A stretch of DNA of 64,000 bases from Roseburia hominis A2-183 (GCF_000225345.1 NC_015977.1:1719501-1783500); one strand, 5' to 3'. Positions 1 through 9,384 are shown, counted from the first letter of the stretch. The notes: generated by a model from the letters alone, not told the origin. A program made the numbers and translations.

Positions 1-52
1 ACCGGTCATAAAGTCTCTTCTCTGCTCATAAACTAAAAGAAAAAGGGTTCTT

Positions 53-388
53 ATGGATCATAACGAAACATCCACTTTTACACCGTTTGATTATATGACA
101 CAGACACGGGAACTGCAGATGTTAAAAACCATGCTCCCCTACATGAAAGATACACAAAAAAAGCAATTTGCCATATTGATAAAATATATGGAGCTGCAAA
201 ACACCGTCCAGGTGTTCTCGCAGGATGACAAGGTGATGTCCATGTGCTCCGTCGATGAGGGCAGCAATAATATGGTTGCCATGTTAAACGATCTGCGCGC
301 TTTCTGCACCAGCAAAGAGCAGGAAACCATCGACATGCTTGCGAATATGTTCTCCATGCTTGAGACCTACGAAACCATCTTCAGTTAA
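53..388 (+). CDS. Hypothetical protein, 111 aa
   Basis: I do not recognise this protein. It is a small soluble protein without signal peptide or membrane segment, rich in Met, and predicted by eye to be mostly helical. The ATG at 53 has a purine-rich AAAGGG site about 6 bases upstream. The next gene starts 16 bases after its stop, so the two small genes are probably co-transcribed. No catalytic or metal-binding motif is visible. The upstream promoter lies outside or at the very edge of the window. Confidence 0.6.
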   Translation: MDHNETSTFTPFDYMTQTRELQMLKTMLPYMKDTQKKQFAILIKYMELQNTVQVFSQDDKVMSMCSVDEGSNNMVAMLNDLRAFCTSKEQETIDMLANMFSMLETYETIFS

Positions 389-404
389 ACAGAAAGGAAT
401 TCCT

Positions 405-689
405 ATGCCCTACGATTTTTTGAACAACAATCCGCTTCTCGCCGATATGTCTCCGGAGAAGCTACAGTTTCTCATGAACTTTGCCACCGCCAAAAAGCCG
501 ACCGACATCAAGGAGATGATGCCGTTTCTGCTCTCTGCCATGAATTCCGCAAAATCAAATAACATCCAGTTCAGTGAACCGGAGACGGATCTCTTATTCC
601 AGATCCTAAAGCAGAACATGTCCGCAGAAGAATCTGCCAAAGCTGACAAAATCATGAACCTAATGAAAAACAGAAGGAGCGGCTCTTAA
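405..689 (+). CDS. Hypothetical protein, 94 aa
   Basis: A small soluble helical protein of unknown function. I place the start at the ATG at 405 because AGAAAGGA lies just before it; the frame stays open upstream to 339, but that extension overlaps the preceding gene and has no ribosome site. The sequence reads as short Met- and Lys-rich helices with the phrase LLADMSPEKLQFLMNFA near the N-terminus. It follows the 111-aa gene by 16 bases and ends inside a strong terminator hairpin, so the pair forms a two-gene unit. Confidence 0.6.
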   Translation: MPYDFLNNNPLLADMSPEKLQFLMNFATAKKPTDIKEMMPFLLSAMNSAKSNNIQFSEPETDLLFQILKQNMSAEESAKADKIMNLMKNRRSGS

Positions 690-720
690 AACCGCTCCTT
701 CTGTGCTGTTCTTCTATTTT
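671..720 (+). terminator. Rho-independent terminator
   Basis: A 12-bp perfect stem (CAGAAGGAGCGG at 671-682 with its complement at 692-703), 9-base loop, then a T-rich tail. The left arm overlaps the last codons of the 94-aa gene. The tail runs into the stop of the convergent secreted-protein gene. Confidence 0.8.
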
Positions 721-2022
721 TTACCAGATCGACGCCACCGTCACTTCCAGCACCTTGTCAATCGGCGAGCTGCTGTTGCCCTTGCCGTCGGTTCCCTCAA
801 AATAACGCAGGCTTGCAGATTCAAATAACACATACACATTATCATCCGCAATTGCGATCTCCTCCGAGCATGGCGGCATCTCTACCTTTGCCGACGGCTC
901 ATTGGGATGCTTCGTCAGCGTCAGAAGCGATGCGTATACTTTCAGGTAGGAGGAACTGTTGCGTCCAAAAGATGTGCTCAGATATACTTGACCGCCTTTG
1001 TCAAAGGCAATTCCCTGCACTTTGTTCGGAATATTGTAGCTGCTGAGTGAGGTAAGCGTATCATTTTCCTCATCGTAGCTGTAGGAAAGCATCTCGGAAT
1101 CAAAGAATTTGGTGTGGGTTGCCACCCAGATTCGCCCGCCGTAGCAGGTGATGCAGGACGGAATATTGTCGAGCTTGTATTCGTCGGAAAGTGCAGATGC
1201 GTCCACACAGTATCCGGGTGCATCGGCTCCGATTCTCTCAATATATTCATATGGAATCCGCTCCAGCGTCTTTGAATTGGAATGGCAGATCCATACATTC
1301 TCCCCGTCAAAGGCAATTCCGCCGAGGTGGCTCTTCTCCTTCATGCCAAGCGTCGCCAGATAGGTTCCGGTCTCACGCTCAAAGATCATTAAGGAGCCTT
1401 TCGTGTCGGATCCATCCGCATACGCCGTCATAAGAATGTAATCCGGTGTGAAGCAGAGTCCCTGCAGACACTGTCCCTCGCTGCTGATCAGATTGTCGAG
1501 ATAGTCTTTCTCTCTGGTGGACGGCATTCCCGGAATATCCAGATCATCCAGAAACGCATAATTGCACTCTTTTAATTCTTTTTGATTGCGGCTTAACACG
1601 CTCGCGGTCTGATAGGAATACATCTCGACGTTATAGCGGTTGTCGATCGGTCTGGTCCATTTTGCAAACAGAACCATATTCGCTGCATTTTCTTCCGTGA
1701 TCTCCGTGATCTTGTGATCGTAGGAGCTGTCCGTATACCAGCCGGCAAAATTATACCCGTCCCGGACAGGAATCTCAAGCGTAAAGGGAAGTTCTTCCAC
1801 TGCGATCACATCCAGGTTGGCATTGTGGTTCACACCGCCGTTTAACTCATACACCAGATGCACAGCGTCATCGTTCACGCCGAGGAACGGATCAATCGAA
1901 GCCGTCCCGCCCTGCTCCCATCCTGTGCCATCCGTCGGAACCATCATGTAAGCCTGTGCCACCATCGGATCATTCAAAAGGAGGACAAACATCGATACCA
2001 GTGCAAGAAGTTCTTTTCTCAT
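721..2022 (-). CDS. Secreted protein with InlB-type B-repeat and beta-propeller-like region
   Basis: Exported 433-aa protein of unknown role. The N-terminus (MRKELLALVSMFVLLL) is a signal peptide with likely cleavage after VAQA. Residues about 55-125 match the Listeria-Bacteroides InlB B-repeat, a small beta-grasp module (VYELNGGVN ... GYNFAGWYTDS ... LFAKWT). The rest has repeated blade-like stretches such as GGIAFDGENVWICHS and GIAFDKGGQVYLSTS, typical of SMP-30/NHL-like beta-propellers. No LPXTG motif or C-terminal membrane anchor is visible. The start at 2022 has GGAGG 10 bases upstream. It lies 62 bases downstream of the EF-G-like gene and may share its transcript. Confidence 0.75.
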   Translation of the reverse strand: MRKELLALVSMFVLLLNDPMVAQAYMMVPTDGTGWEQGGTASIDPFLGVNDDAVHLVYELNGGVNHNANLDVIAVEELPFTLEIPVRDGYNFAGWYTDSSYDHKITEITEENAANMVLFAKWTRPIDNRYNVEMYSYQTASVLSRNQKELKECNYAFLDDLDIPGMPSTREKDYLDNLISSEGQCLQGLCFTPDYILMTAYADGSDTKGSLMIFERETGTYLATLGMKEKSHLGGIAFDGENVWICHSNSKTLERIPYEYIERIGADAPGYCVDASALSDEYKLDNIPSCITCYGGRIWVATHTKFFDSEMLSYSYDEENDTLTSLSSYNIPNKVQGIAFDKGGQVYLSTSFGRNSSSYLKVYASLLTLTKHPNEPSAKVEMPPCSEEIAIADDNVYVLFESASLRYFEGTDGKGNSSSPIDKVLEVTVASIW

Positions 2023-2084
2023 CTCTGCTCATCCTCCTTTCTTTTCTGCCTATTACTCTTTTCTGCTGCTTTTACATACTGCTG

Positions 2085-4175
2085 TTACTCTTCCGCACGT
2101 TCTACCTTGGATGCCCTTGCCTCGATCTCCTTCTCCTGTACATCGGAAGGTGCCTGCTCATACCGTGCAAATTCATAAGAAAATGTTCCGCTTCCGCCTG
2201 TCATGGAACGCAGGTCTGTGTTGTACCCGTAAAGTTCCATCACCGGAACGTCCGCGATGATCTCCTGATAACCGTGCTCCGTCGGATTCATGCCGAGCAC
2301 GCGGCCGCGTCTCTTGTTTAAGTCTCCCATAATATCGCCGGTGTACTTATCCGGCACAACCACCTTGAGGGAGGCAATCGGCTCCAACAGGATCGGGGAT
2401 GCGTCCATAAAACCTTTTTTAAATGCCTGCATCGCCGCTACCTTGAATGCCATCTCGGAGGAATCTACCGGATGGAAGCTGCCGTCGTAGAGAACCGCCT
2501 TCACTCCGACAACCGGATACGCTGCCACAGGTCCTTTTAATACCGCTTCCTGTACGCCCTTTTCGACTGCCGGGAAGTAATTCTTCGGCACCGCGCCGCC
2601 GACAACACACTGTTCAAATACATACGGCTGTTCCAGATCTCCGGAAGGTTCAAATGTCATCTTTACGTGACCGTACTGTCCATGTCCGCCGGACTGCTTT
2701 TTGTATTTATACTCCACATCGACTTTCTTGCGGATGGTCTCGCGGAACGCCACTTTCGGACGTTTTAATTCGATCTCAACTTTGTAGCGCTCGAAGAGCT
2801 TGCTCGCCGCAACCTCCAGATGCTGATCGCCCATGCCGTATAAAAGCGTCTGTCCGTTCTCGCTGTCATTGACAGCTTTTAATGTCAGATCCTCCAGCAT
2901 CAGCTTCTGCAATGCCTGCGAGATCTTATCCTCATCACCCTTGTTCTTCGCCTTGTAGCGCTTGCAGGTATAGGGTGTGGAGATGGTTGTTCTAATATAC
3001 AGAATCGGATTCGCCTTTGTGGAGAGAGAATCGGTCGTCGTCGCACCGGAAAGCTTTGCCAGGGCACCAATGTCGCCCGCGTGCAGCTCCTTTACCTCCT
3101 CCGGCTTGTTGCCCCGCATCACGTAGAGCTTTCCTACTTTTTCCTCCACATCCTTATGCTGATTGAATAAGATGTCGTCCGTCTTTAACACGCCGGAATT
3201 GACTTTAATAAGGGAATATTTTCCAATAAAAGGATCTGCGATTGTTTTCCAGATATAGGCGGATTTTGCCTTTGCGAAATCGTAATCCGCATTGTAAACC
3301 TCATTGGTCTTGGCATTGATGCCGGTGCAGGTGCGCTTTTCCGGGCTTGGCAGATATTTCACAATGTCCACCAGCAGCGTGTAGATGCCGCGTGCCAAAA
3401 TATTGGAACCCATAAGCACCGGAACGATGCTTCCCTCCGCCACATTCACACGCAGTGCCTGTCGGATCTCATCCTCAGAGAATTCCTCACCGCCAAAATA
3501 GCGGTCCATGAACTCCTCGCTCGTCTCTGCAACCGCCTCCATCAGAGCCTCTCTGCAGATGCCAAGATTCTCCTTTGAATAATCCGGAACGTCCGTCTTC
3601 TCAACCTCGCCGTTCTCCTTCCAGCGCTTCGCCCGCTGCTGCAGCACGTTGACGTAGCCGACGAACTGTCCGTTCTCACGGATCGGCAGATGGAACGGTG
3701 CGATCTTTTTTCCGTAGAGTTCCTGCAGATCCTGTACCACCTGGCGGTAGCTCGCCTCATCGATATCCATATCTGTCACAAAAACCATGCGCGGGAGCTT
3801 ATACTGCTCACATAATTCCCACGCCTTGCGCGTGCCGACCTCAATACCCGCCTTGCCGGAAACCACGATGATCGCCGCGTCAGCTGCACTTACCGCCTCC
3901 TCGGTCTCACCCACAAAATCAAAATACCCCGGTGTATCCAGTATGTTGATCTTGGTATCTTCCCAGATAATCGGAACAACCGAAGTATTGATGGAGAAAT
4001 GCCGCTTCATCTCCTCCTTGTCATAATCACTGATGGTATTTCCGTCCTCAACCTTTCCCATACGTGATGTCATGCCTGCCAGATAAGCCATTGCTTCCAC
4101 AAGACTCGTCTTACCACATCCCCCATGACCAAGTAAAACCACATTACGAATTCTGTCAGTTGTGTAAACATTCAT
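2085..4175 (-). CDS. EF-G-like translation-factor GTPase (EF-G paralogue)
   Basis: Full-length 696-aa member of the EF-G family, but a paralogue rather than the housekeeping FusA. The P-loop is GHGGCGKT (residues 16-23). Two signature motifs deviate: the G3 motif is DTPGY (79-83), with Tyr replacing the catalytic His of DTPGH, and the G4 position reads VTDMD (132-136) where NKMD is expected. Domain IV is present (SGGHGQYGHVKM), followed by the EF-G C-terminal domain (EPIASLKVVVPDKYTGDIMGDLNKRRGRVLGM). Related Firmicute proteins are annotated as elongation factor G-like, or grouped with ribosome-protection or recycling factors. The start has GGAGGG upstream and a plausible promoter lies at 4218-4246. 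Function beyond ribosome binding is inference. Confidence 0.88.
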   Translation of the reverse strand: MNVYTTDRIRNVVLLGHGGCGKTSLVEAMAYLAGMTSRMGKVEDGNTISDYDKEEMKRHFSINTSVVPIIWEDTKINILDTPGYFDFVGETEEAVSAADAAIIVVSGKAGIEVGTRKAWELCEQYKLPRMVFVTDMDIDEASYRQVVQDLQELYGKKIAPFHLPIRENGQFVGYVNVLQQRAKRWKENGEVEKTDVPDYSKENLGICREALMEAVAETSEEFMDRYFGGEEFSEDEIRQALRVNVAEGSIVPVLMGSNILARGIYTLLVDIVKYLPSPEKRTCTGINAKTNEVYNADYDFAKAKSAYIWKTIADPFIGKYSLIKVNSGVLKTDDILFNQHKDVEEKVGKLYVMRGNKPEEVKELHAGDIGALAKLSGATTTDSLSTKANPILYIRTTISTPYTCKRYKAKNKGDEDKISQALQKLMLEDLTLKAVNDSENGQTLLYGMGDQHLEVAASKLFERYKVEIELKRPKVAFRETIRKKVDVEYKYKKQSGGHGQYGHVKMTFEPSGDLEQPYVFEQCVVGGAVPKNYFPAVEKGVQEAVLKGPVAAYPVVGVKAVLYDGSFHPVDSSEMAFKVAAMQAFKKGFMDASPILLEPIASLKVVVPDKYTGDIMGDLNKRRGRVLGMNPTEHGYQEIIADVPVMELYGYNTDLRSMTGGSGTFSYEFARYEQAPSDVQEKEIEARASKVERAEE

Positions 4176-4217
4176 AGCAAACCCTCCATATTCTGTAATT
4201 GTTTTATGTATGGATAT

Positions 4218-4246
4218 ATTTTACTAAATTCCGTCTTTTTTTACAA
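4218..4246 (-). promoter_or_regulatory. Candidate promoter of the EF-G-like gene
   Basis: TTGTAA, 17-base spacer, TAAAAT on the minus strand, about 45 bases before the start codon. The gap 4176-4484 between the divergent genes is otherwise AT-rich with no other feature visible apart from the tyrA promoter. Confidence 0.45.
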
Positions 4247-4421
4247 CTTATTTATTCAATATTACTAACTGTATTTATAATATCAGAAACATTTAGCAAT
4301 AATATGTATTACTTTTGAACATTTTTGGAATACTTCTTTTTATTATTTACACAATATTTACAATTTGGACATGTTCTCGCCATACACGCCGCATCTTTCC
4401 GTACTCTCACAGATTAACGTG

Positions 4422-4450
4422 TTGACTTTCCAGGCGGAAATGTCTATGAT
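4422..4450 (+). promoter_or_regulatory. tyrA promoter
   Basis: TTGACT at 4422-4427, 17-base spacer, TATGAT at 4445-4450, placing transcription start about 25-30 bases before the tyrA ATG. No leader structure fits in this short distance. Confidence 0.75.
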
Positions 4451-4484
4451 AATTGGGTACCAATAACTTGTGGGGGATTCATTT

Positions 4485-5582
4485 ATGAAACTTCAGAAAA
4501 TCGGATTTATCGGGCTTGGACTGATCGGCGGTTCGATTGCCAAGCGCCTTCGTATTCTACATAAAGATCTGGTCATTATCGCTACAGCCGGTCATGCCGC
4601 GACGATAGAGGCCGCTTACAAAGAGGGACTGACCGACAACGCCAGCCCCTGTGAACTGTCGGATTTCTATGACTGCGACTATATTTTTCTGTGCACGCCT
4701 GTCCAGAAAAACATGGAATATCTGCGTCTTTTAAAGGGACACGTCTGCGACCGCTGCATCATTACCGATGTGGGCAGCGTCAAGACCGACATTCACCGGG
4801 AAGTGACCGCCCTCGGCATGGAGGCGCAGTTTATCGGCGGACATCCGATGGCAGGCTCCGAGAAGACCGGTCTTGCCAATGCCAGGGAATTTTTATTGGA
4901 AAATGCTTACTATATTCTCACCCCGACCGCCCAGACCGATCCCGCGGCATTAAAAGACTTTAAGGAGCTTGTGGCTTCTCTCGGTGCGATACCGATGGTG
5001 CTTGACTACGAGCAGCACGATTATGCCACTGCCGCCATCAGCCATCTGCCCCACATCATCGCCTACAGCCTTGTCAACCTTGTGAAAAGCTGCGATGACT
5101 GTGAAGGAACCATGAAAACCATCGCCGCCGGCGGCTTTAAGGACATTACACGCATTGCCTCCTCCTCCCCCGTCATGTGGGAAAATATCTGTCTTTCCAA
5201 TCAGGAACAGATTCTAAGACTGATTGACTCTTTCTGTGGGGAGCTTGGTCATATGCGCTCTGCCATCGCCGCTTCCGACAGCAAAGCGCTGATGGAGGCC
5301 TTTACCTCGGCAAAAGACTACCGGGATTCCCTGACCCTTCACGCGAACGGCACCTTAAAGCAGGTATATGAGCTGTACATGGATCTTCTGGATGAAGCGG
5401 GCGGAATTGCCACAGTTGCCACCATTCTTGCTAGCAACCATTTGAGCATCAAGAATATCGGCATCATCCACAACCGTGAATTTGAGGACGGCGTGCTGCA
5501 TCTGGAAATGTACGACAGCGAATCGCTCGCCGCCGCCATCACACTTCTAAAAAAGCACCACTACACCATTTATGAGCGCTGA
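4485..5582 (+). CDS. tyrA: Prephenate dehydrogenase with C-terminal ACT domain
   Basis: Converts prephenate to 4-hydroxyphenylpyruvate with NAD(P)+ in tyrosine synthesis. The 365-aa protein starts with the Rossmann fingerprint FIGLGLIGGSIAKRL. Family motifs include TDVGSVK and GGHPMAGSEKTG in the N-terminal half, a helical dimerisation half with ISHLPHIIAYSL, and an ACT domain from about residue 295 (NHLSIKNIGIIHNREFEDGVL), which usually mediates tyrosine feedback inhibition. I chose ATG 4485, preceded by GGGGG and a short gap, over an in-frame GTG at 4470 inside that ribosome site. It is monocistronic, with its own promoter and terminator. The phenylalanine branch gene pheA lies at 58-59 kb. 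Confidence 0.93.
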   Translation: MKLQKIGFIGLGLIGGSIAKRLRILHKDLVIIATAGHAATIEAAYKEGLTDNASPCELSDFYDCDYIFLCTPVQKNMEYLRLLKGHVCDRCIITDVGSVKTDIHREVTALGMEAQFIGGHPMAGSEKTGLANAREFLLENAYYILTPTAQTDPAALKDFKELVASLGAIPMVLDYEQHDYATAAISHLPHIIAYSLVNLVKSCDDCEGTMKTIAAGGFKDITRIASSSPVMWENICLSNQEQILRLIDSFCGELGHMRSAIAASDSKALMEAFTSAKDYRDSLTLHANGTLKQVYELYMDLLDEAGGIATVATILASNHLSIKNIGIIHNREFEDGVLHLEMYDSESLAAAITLLKKHHYTIYER

Positions 5583-5598
5583 ATATATGTCTGCATCG

Positions 5599-5626
5599 AA
5601 AAACGACCGCTTTCGCGGTCGTTTTT
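5599..5626 (+). terminator. Terminator shared by tyrA and the convergent PTS operon
   Basis: AAAAACGACCGC, TTTC loop, GCGGTCGTTTTT: a 12-bp stem with A tract on one side and T tract on the other, so it can act in both directions between convergent genes. Confidence 0.85.
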
Positions 5627-5656
5627 CATTGGGGCAATCTATTTTACAGAATATGG

Positions 5657-7129
5657 TTACTTACAAAGTTTTTTAAATTCATCAGCCACAAACTGTACCT
5701 GGGTACCGATAATGACCTGTACTGTTTTCTGGCTTGGGCGAACCACACCTGCCACACCGGCAGATTTGATCTTTTTCTCATCTACCTTAGTGTAATCCCT
5801 GATCTCCAGACGGAGTCTCGTAATGCAGTTATCAATGCTTTCTATATTCTCTTTGCCACCGACACCTTCAAGCACGATTCTTGCCACTTCGGTGTAATCA
5901 TTATTCTCAAGCTTTGCACCTTTCTCTGCATCATCATCGTCATCTTCACGTCCCGGAGTCTTTAAATCAAACTTCGTGATCATAAAACGGAATACAACAT
6001 AGAATACGACAAATGCTGCGATTCCGAGCGGAAGAATCATCCAGGTGTTCTTTGCCGCCGGAAGGGAAGCGGAAAAGATCAGGTCGGTTGCACCTGCAGA
6101 AAAACTGAAGCCTGCACGGAAGCCTACCAGAACCGTGATAAAGGTAAAAATACCGTATAATAATGCATATACTACATAGAGTGCCGGAGCAAGGAACATG
6201 AATCCGAACTCGAACGGCTCAGTAACGCCACAGATGAATGAACAAAGTGCTGCGGAACCAACCAATCCGATTGCGATCTTTTTCTTATTGCTCTTTGCCG
6301 TGTGAACCATGGCAAGTGCCGCACCCGGAATACCAAACATCATACACGGGAAGAACCCGGACATATACATACCGAGATCCCATGATACATCCGCCGATGT
6401 CTTGCCCTTCCAGAAGTTGGCCAGATCACCGAGTCCGATCGTATCAAACCAGAATACGTTGTTCAATGCATGATGCAGACCGGTTGGAATTAAAAGACGG
6501 TTCAAAAATGCGTAGATACCAGCGCCCACTGCATCCATTCCCACAATTGCCTGACCAAGAGCGATCAGTGCGCCGAACACAACCGGCCATACGAATAACA
6601 GGATAGCTGACACGACAATCGATACCACACCGGATACGATGGCAACACAGCGTTTGCCGCTGAAAAATGCCAGCCAGTCCGGAAGCTTCGTTCCCTTGAA
6701 CTTGTTATAACAGGTTGCTCCGATGATACCGGCAAGAATACCGATAAACGGGTTTGCAATCTTGTCGAATGCCAGCGTCTTATCCGCATTCTCTGCGATT
6801 GACGGCATCAATGTGGTAACAACGCCCGTCGAGAGCAGATTGGTAATCATCAGCCAGGATGCCAGCGCCGCAAGTGCCGCGGTACCGTCATTGTCGTCTG
6901 CCATACCAACGCCGACGCCGATGACAAACAGCCATGCCATATTGTCAATTAAAGCGCCCCCCGCTTTTACAAGGAAAAATCCAATCAGCGCCTTTGCACC
7001 TGCAATGTCACCACCCTGCATGGTTGCCGGGCAGAGTGCATATCCGATTCCCATTAAGATACCGCAGATCGGCAGACAGGCAACCGGAAGCATCAATGCT
7101 TTTCCCAACTTCTGAAGATATTTCATCAT
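5657..7129 (-). CDS. nagE: PTS transporter EIICB, N-acetylglucosamine type
   Basis: Membrane permease that imports and phosphorylates a hexose, by context N-acetylglucosamine. The 490-aa protein has an EIIC part (residues about 1-375, many membrane segments, with the family phrase IPTGLHHALNNVFWF), an acidic linker (REDDDDDAEKGAK), and a C-terminal EIIB domain with the phosphocysteine motif DNCITRLRLE. The EIIA partner is a separate upstream gene. The glucose/GlcNAc superfamily is clear; GlcNAc specificity is inferred from nagB in the same operon, and glucose cannot be excluded. The start has AGGAGG 8 bases before tandem ATGs. It is the last gene of the operon, ending at the terminator at 5599. 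Confidence 0.87.
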   Translation of the reverse strand: MMKYLQKLGKALMLPVACLPICGILMGIGYALCPATMQGGDIAGAKALIGFFLVKAGGALIDNMAWLFVIGVGVGMADDNDGTAALAALASWLMITNLLSTGVVTTLMPSIAENADKTLAFDKIANPFIGILAGIIGATCYNKFKGTKLPDWLAFFSGKRCVAIVSGVVSIVVSAILLFVWPVVFGALIALGQAIVGMDAVGAGIYAFLNRLLIPTGLHHALNNVFWFDTIGLGDLANFWKGKTSADVSWDLGMYMSGFFPCMMFGIPGAALAMVHTAKSNKKKIAIGLVGSAALCSFICGVTEPFEFGFMFLAPALYVVYALLYGIFTFITVLVGFRAGFSFSAGATDLIFSASLPAAKNTWMILPLGIAAFVVFYVVFRFMITKFDLKTPGREDDDDDAEKGAKLENNDYTEVARIVLEGVGGKENIESIDNCITRLRLEIRDYTKVDEKKIKSAGVAGVVRPSQKTVQVIIGTQVQFVADEFKKLCK

Positions 7130-7242
7130 AACTTCTTCCTCCTTCTTTTTCTGGCACAGTAGACCTTCTCCCTATGCCATATATGATTTGCCCCTTTATT
7201 TTATACCGGAAAGTTCCGGTTAAAATACCATTGAATAACAGA

Positions 7243-7731
7243 TTACTTCGATGTGAGAATCAGAACCGTATCCTGCGGCGTCACCTCCGCACCCGTCACC
7301 GCTTTTACTTCGGCAAAATGGTCGGTATTGCAGACAATCATCGGTGTGATCACATCATATCCGGCTTCCCGGATCGCCTTAAGATCCGCCTCCAACAGCA
7401 GATCACCCTTTCTGACTTTATCCCCCGTCTTTACATGCGCCTTAAAATGCGCACCCTTTAATGCAACGGTGTCCAGTCCAATATGGAGCAGCAGTTCTGC
7501 CCCGGTATCCGTCGTCATGCTGAGCGCATGCAGTGTATCAAATAACAAGGTAATCTCCCCATCCGCCGGCGCGTAGATCCTGCCATCCGTGGGTCTTACC
7601 GCCACGCCTTTTCCGAGAATCTCCCCGCCGAACGTGGGATCGCTCACCTCCTGAAGCGGTACTGCCTGCCCGCTTACCGGCGCTCCCAGTTCCAGCGCTT
7701 TCTGTTCTTTTTTATGAAATAATCCAAACAT
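7243..7731 (-). CDS. PTS EIIA component, glucose family
   Basis: Cytoplasmic phosphocarrier that passes phosphate from HPr to the EIIB domain of the downstream permease. The 162-aa single-domain protein has the Crr-type fold signature DGRIYAPADGEI and the active-site histidine in ELLLHIGLDTV (about His83). I chose ATG 7731 because AAGGAGAG lies 6 bases upstream; an in-frame ATG at 7755 overlaps the antiterminator gene and lacks a ribosome site. It sits between the antiterminator and EIICB genes, making a complete PTS. A free EIIA beside an EIICB is common in Clostridia. Confidence 0.9.
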   Translation of the reverse strand: MFGLFHKKEQKALELGAPVSGQAVPLQEVSDPTFGGEILGKGVAVRPTDGRIYAPADGEITLLFDTLHALSMTTDTGAELLLHIGLDTVALKGAHFKAHVKTGDKVRKGDLLLEADLKAIREAGYDVITPMIVCNTDHFAEVKAVTGAEVTPQDTVLILTSK

Positions 7732-7747
7732 CAGCCTCTCTCCTTTC

Positions 7748-8590
7748 TCATTCATCGCTGTCTGTCGTAATTCTCCGGATATGAATTGCCAGGTACATGA
7801 TCTCTTCCTTGGTCACCGTGCAGTCATACTGCGCTTCGATGTAATCGGCAATTTTTCTGGCACACGCATATTCCCTCGGATATTTCAGTTCAATCAGATC
7901 GGAGAACTCCTGCTCCTCATCGGAGAGCATTTCCTTGCTGAAGAAGATTCTTCTCGCGAAAAATTTCAGATGCGCCACAAACCGCTCGTAGTGCATGGAT
8001 TTTTCATCCAGCGCTTTCTGATACTCTGCCTTTACAATCTCGATTCCCTTCTGAATCACATCCGTGATCATATAAGTGTCATGTATATCCGTATTATATT
8101 CGGCATTCACAAAATGCAGTGCAATAAATCCCGCCTCATCCTCCGGGAAATGAATATCCAGTCTCTCCGCAAAAAGGCGGAGCGCATACTCTCCGACGAG
8201 ATACTCCCTGCGGTAGAACTGCCGTATCTCCCACAGAATAGCGTTCGACAGCGCAATCCCATTCCTGTATCGTTCAATCGCGAAATTGATGTGATCCGTC
8301 AGCGCAACGTAAATACTCTGGTTTAACTCCATGCCGCACTCGTTCTTGGCGTAGGAGATAATGTCCGCCGAGATCTGCATATGCTCCATAGGGATGTTGG
8401 AGATCATTTCCTGAAACTGCCTTGAGAGCGCCGAATTTTCGATGCAGAACACTTTCTGTACCCGGCTCTCGTCAATGTCGTCTCCTGTCTTCGCCTTAAA
8501 CCCGAGTCCTCTTCCCATGAGAACGACTTCCTGCCCGTTTTCATCAAATGCCGACAGGACGTTGTTATTAATCACTTTACTTATCTTCAT
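7748..8590 (-). CDS. BglG/LicT-family transcriptional antiterminator
   Basis: RNA-binding antiterminator that stabilises a RAT hairpin and so prevents an overlapping terminator from forming. The 280-aa protein has the CAT RNA-binding domain at residues 1-55 (MKISKVINNNVLSAF ... VVLMGRGLGFKAKTGDD), followed by two PRD domains with conserved histidines (TDHINFAIER, EAGFIALHFVNAE, YLAIHIRRI) that are phosphorylated by HPr or the PTS. It lies 17 bases after nagB in the same operon. A matching RAT-like element and terminator lie in the nagB leader (9385-9474), so the protein very probably regulates its own operon. It resembles LicT or GlcT; I give no symbol because the ligand PTS differs. Confidence 0.9.
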   Translation of the reverse strand: MKISKVINNNVLSAFDENGQEVVLMGRGLGFKAKTGDDIDESRVQKVFCIENSALSRQFQEMISNIPMEHMQISADIISYAKNECGMELNQSIYVALTDHINFAIERYRNGIALSNAILWEIRQFYRREYLVGEYALRLFAERLDIHFPEDEAGFIALHFVNAEYNTDIHDTYMITDVIQKGIEIVKAEYQKALDEKSMHYERFVAHLKFFARRIFFSKEMLSDEEQEFSDLIELKYPREYACARKIADYIEAQYDCTVTKEEIMYLAIHIRRITTDSDE

Positions 8591-8607
8591 GATTTCATTC
8601 CCATATC

Positions 8608-9348
8608 CTAACTCTGACAGGAGCCGATCAGCGACAGCGCCGCCTCATCTCCCACCAGTGTCACATCGTTGTGAAGCTGCAGTACCGATGCAGGCACCTC
8701 CGGTGTGATCGGTCCGAAAAAGGCACGTTTTACAATCTCCGCCTTGTCTTCCCCGCTTGCCACCATCAGAATCTTGTTCGCCTGCATGATCGTCTTGATT
8801 CCCATCGTGTACGCCTGCCGCGGCACGTCCTCCTCCGATGCAAAGAACCGTTTGTTGGCCTCAATCGTGCTCTGTGTCAGATTCACACAGTGCGTCGTGC
8901 GGTCGAACTGTCCGTTCGGCTCGTTGAATCCGATGTGACCGTTGTGACCGATTCCGAGCAGCTGCAGATCCACTCCGCCGAGCGCTTTTATCTTCGCCTC
9001 ATAGCGCGCACATTCCTTGTCCGCATCCGTTTCCATTCCATTTGGGATATTGACATTCTGAAAATCAATATTGACCTTGTCAAACAGATGTTCCGCCATG
9101 AAGTAAAAATAACTCTGGTCGTTCGACTGGTCGAGTCCTTTATATTCATCCAGATTCACCGTCTTTACCTCTGAAAAATCCAGATCCCCCTTTTTGTACC
9201 ACTCCACGAGCTGTGCATAAGTGCCGACCGGCGTCGAACCGGTTGCAAGTCCCAGCACACAGTCCGGCTTCATAATCACCTGCGCGGATATGATGTTGGC
9301 TGCCTTTCTGCTCATGTCATAATAATCTTTTGCCCGATAGATTCTCAT
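8608..9348 (-). CDS. nagB: Glucosamine-6-phosphate deaminase
   Basis: Converts glucosamine-6-phosphate to fructose-6-phosphate and ammonia, feeding amino sugars into glycolysis. The 246-aa protein has family motifs LDEYKGLDQSNDQSY and LLGIGHNGHIGFNEPN, the latter in the active site, and a normal family length. I chose the ATG at 9348 because GAGGAGGG lies 6 bases upstream; an in-frame start at 9372 would leave that ribosome site inside the gene. First gene of the nagB-antiterminator-EIIA-EIICB operon, with a 110-base regulated leader. No nagA is present in the window. Confidence 0.93.
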   Translation of the reverse strand: MRIYRAKDYYDMSRKAANIISAQVIMKPDCVLGLATGSTPVGTYAQLVEWYKKGDLDFSEVKTVNLDEYKGLDQSNDQSYFYFMAEHLFDKVNIDFQNVNIPNGMETDADKECARYEAKIKALGGVDLQLLGIGHNGHIGFNEPNGQFDRTTHCVNLTQSTIEANKRFFASEEDVPRQAYTMGIKTIMQANKILMVASGEDKAEIVKRAFFGPITPEVPASVLQLHNDVTLVGDEAALSLIGSCQS

Positions 9349-9384
9349 CTGACTCCCTCCTCTTTCAAACAACAGACTCCTCTT

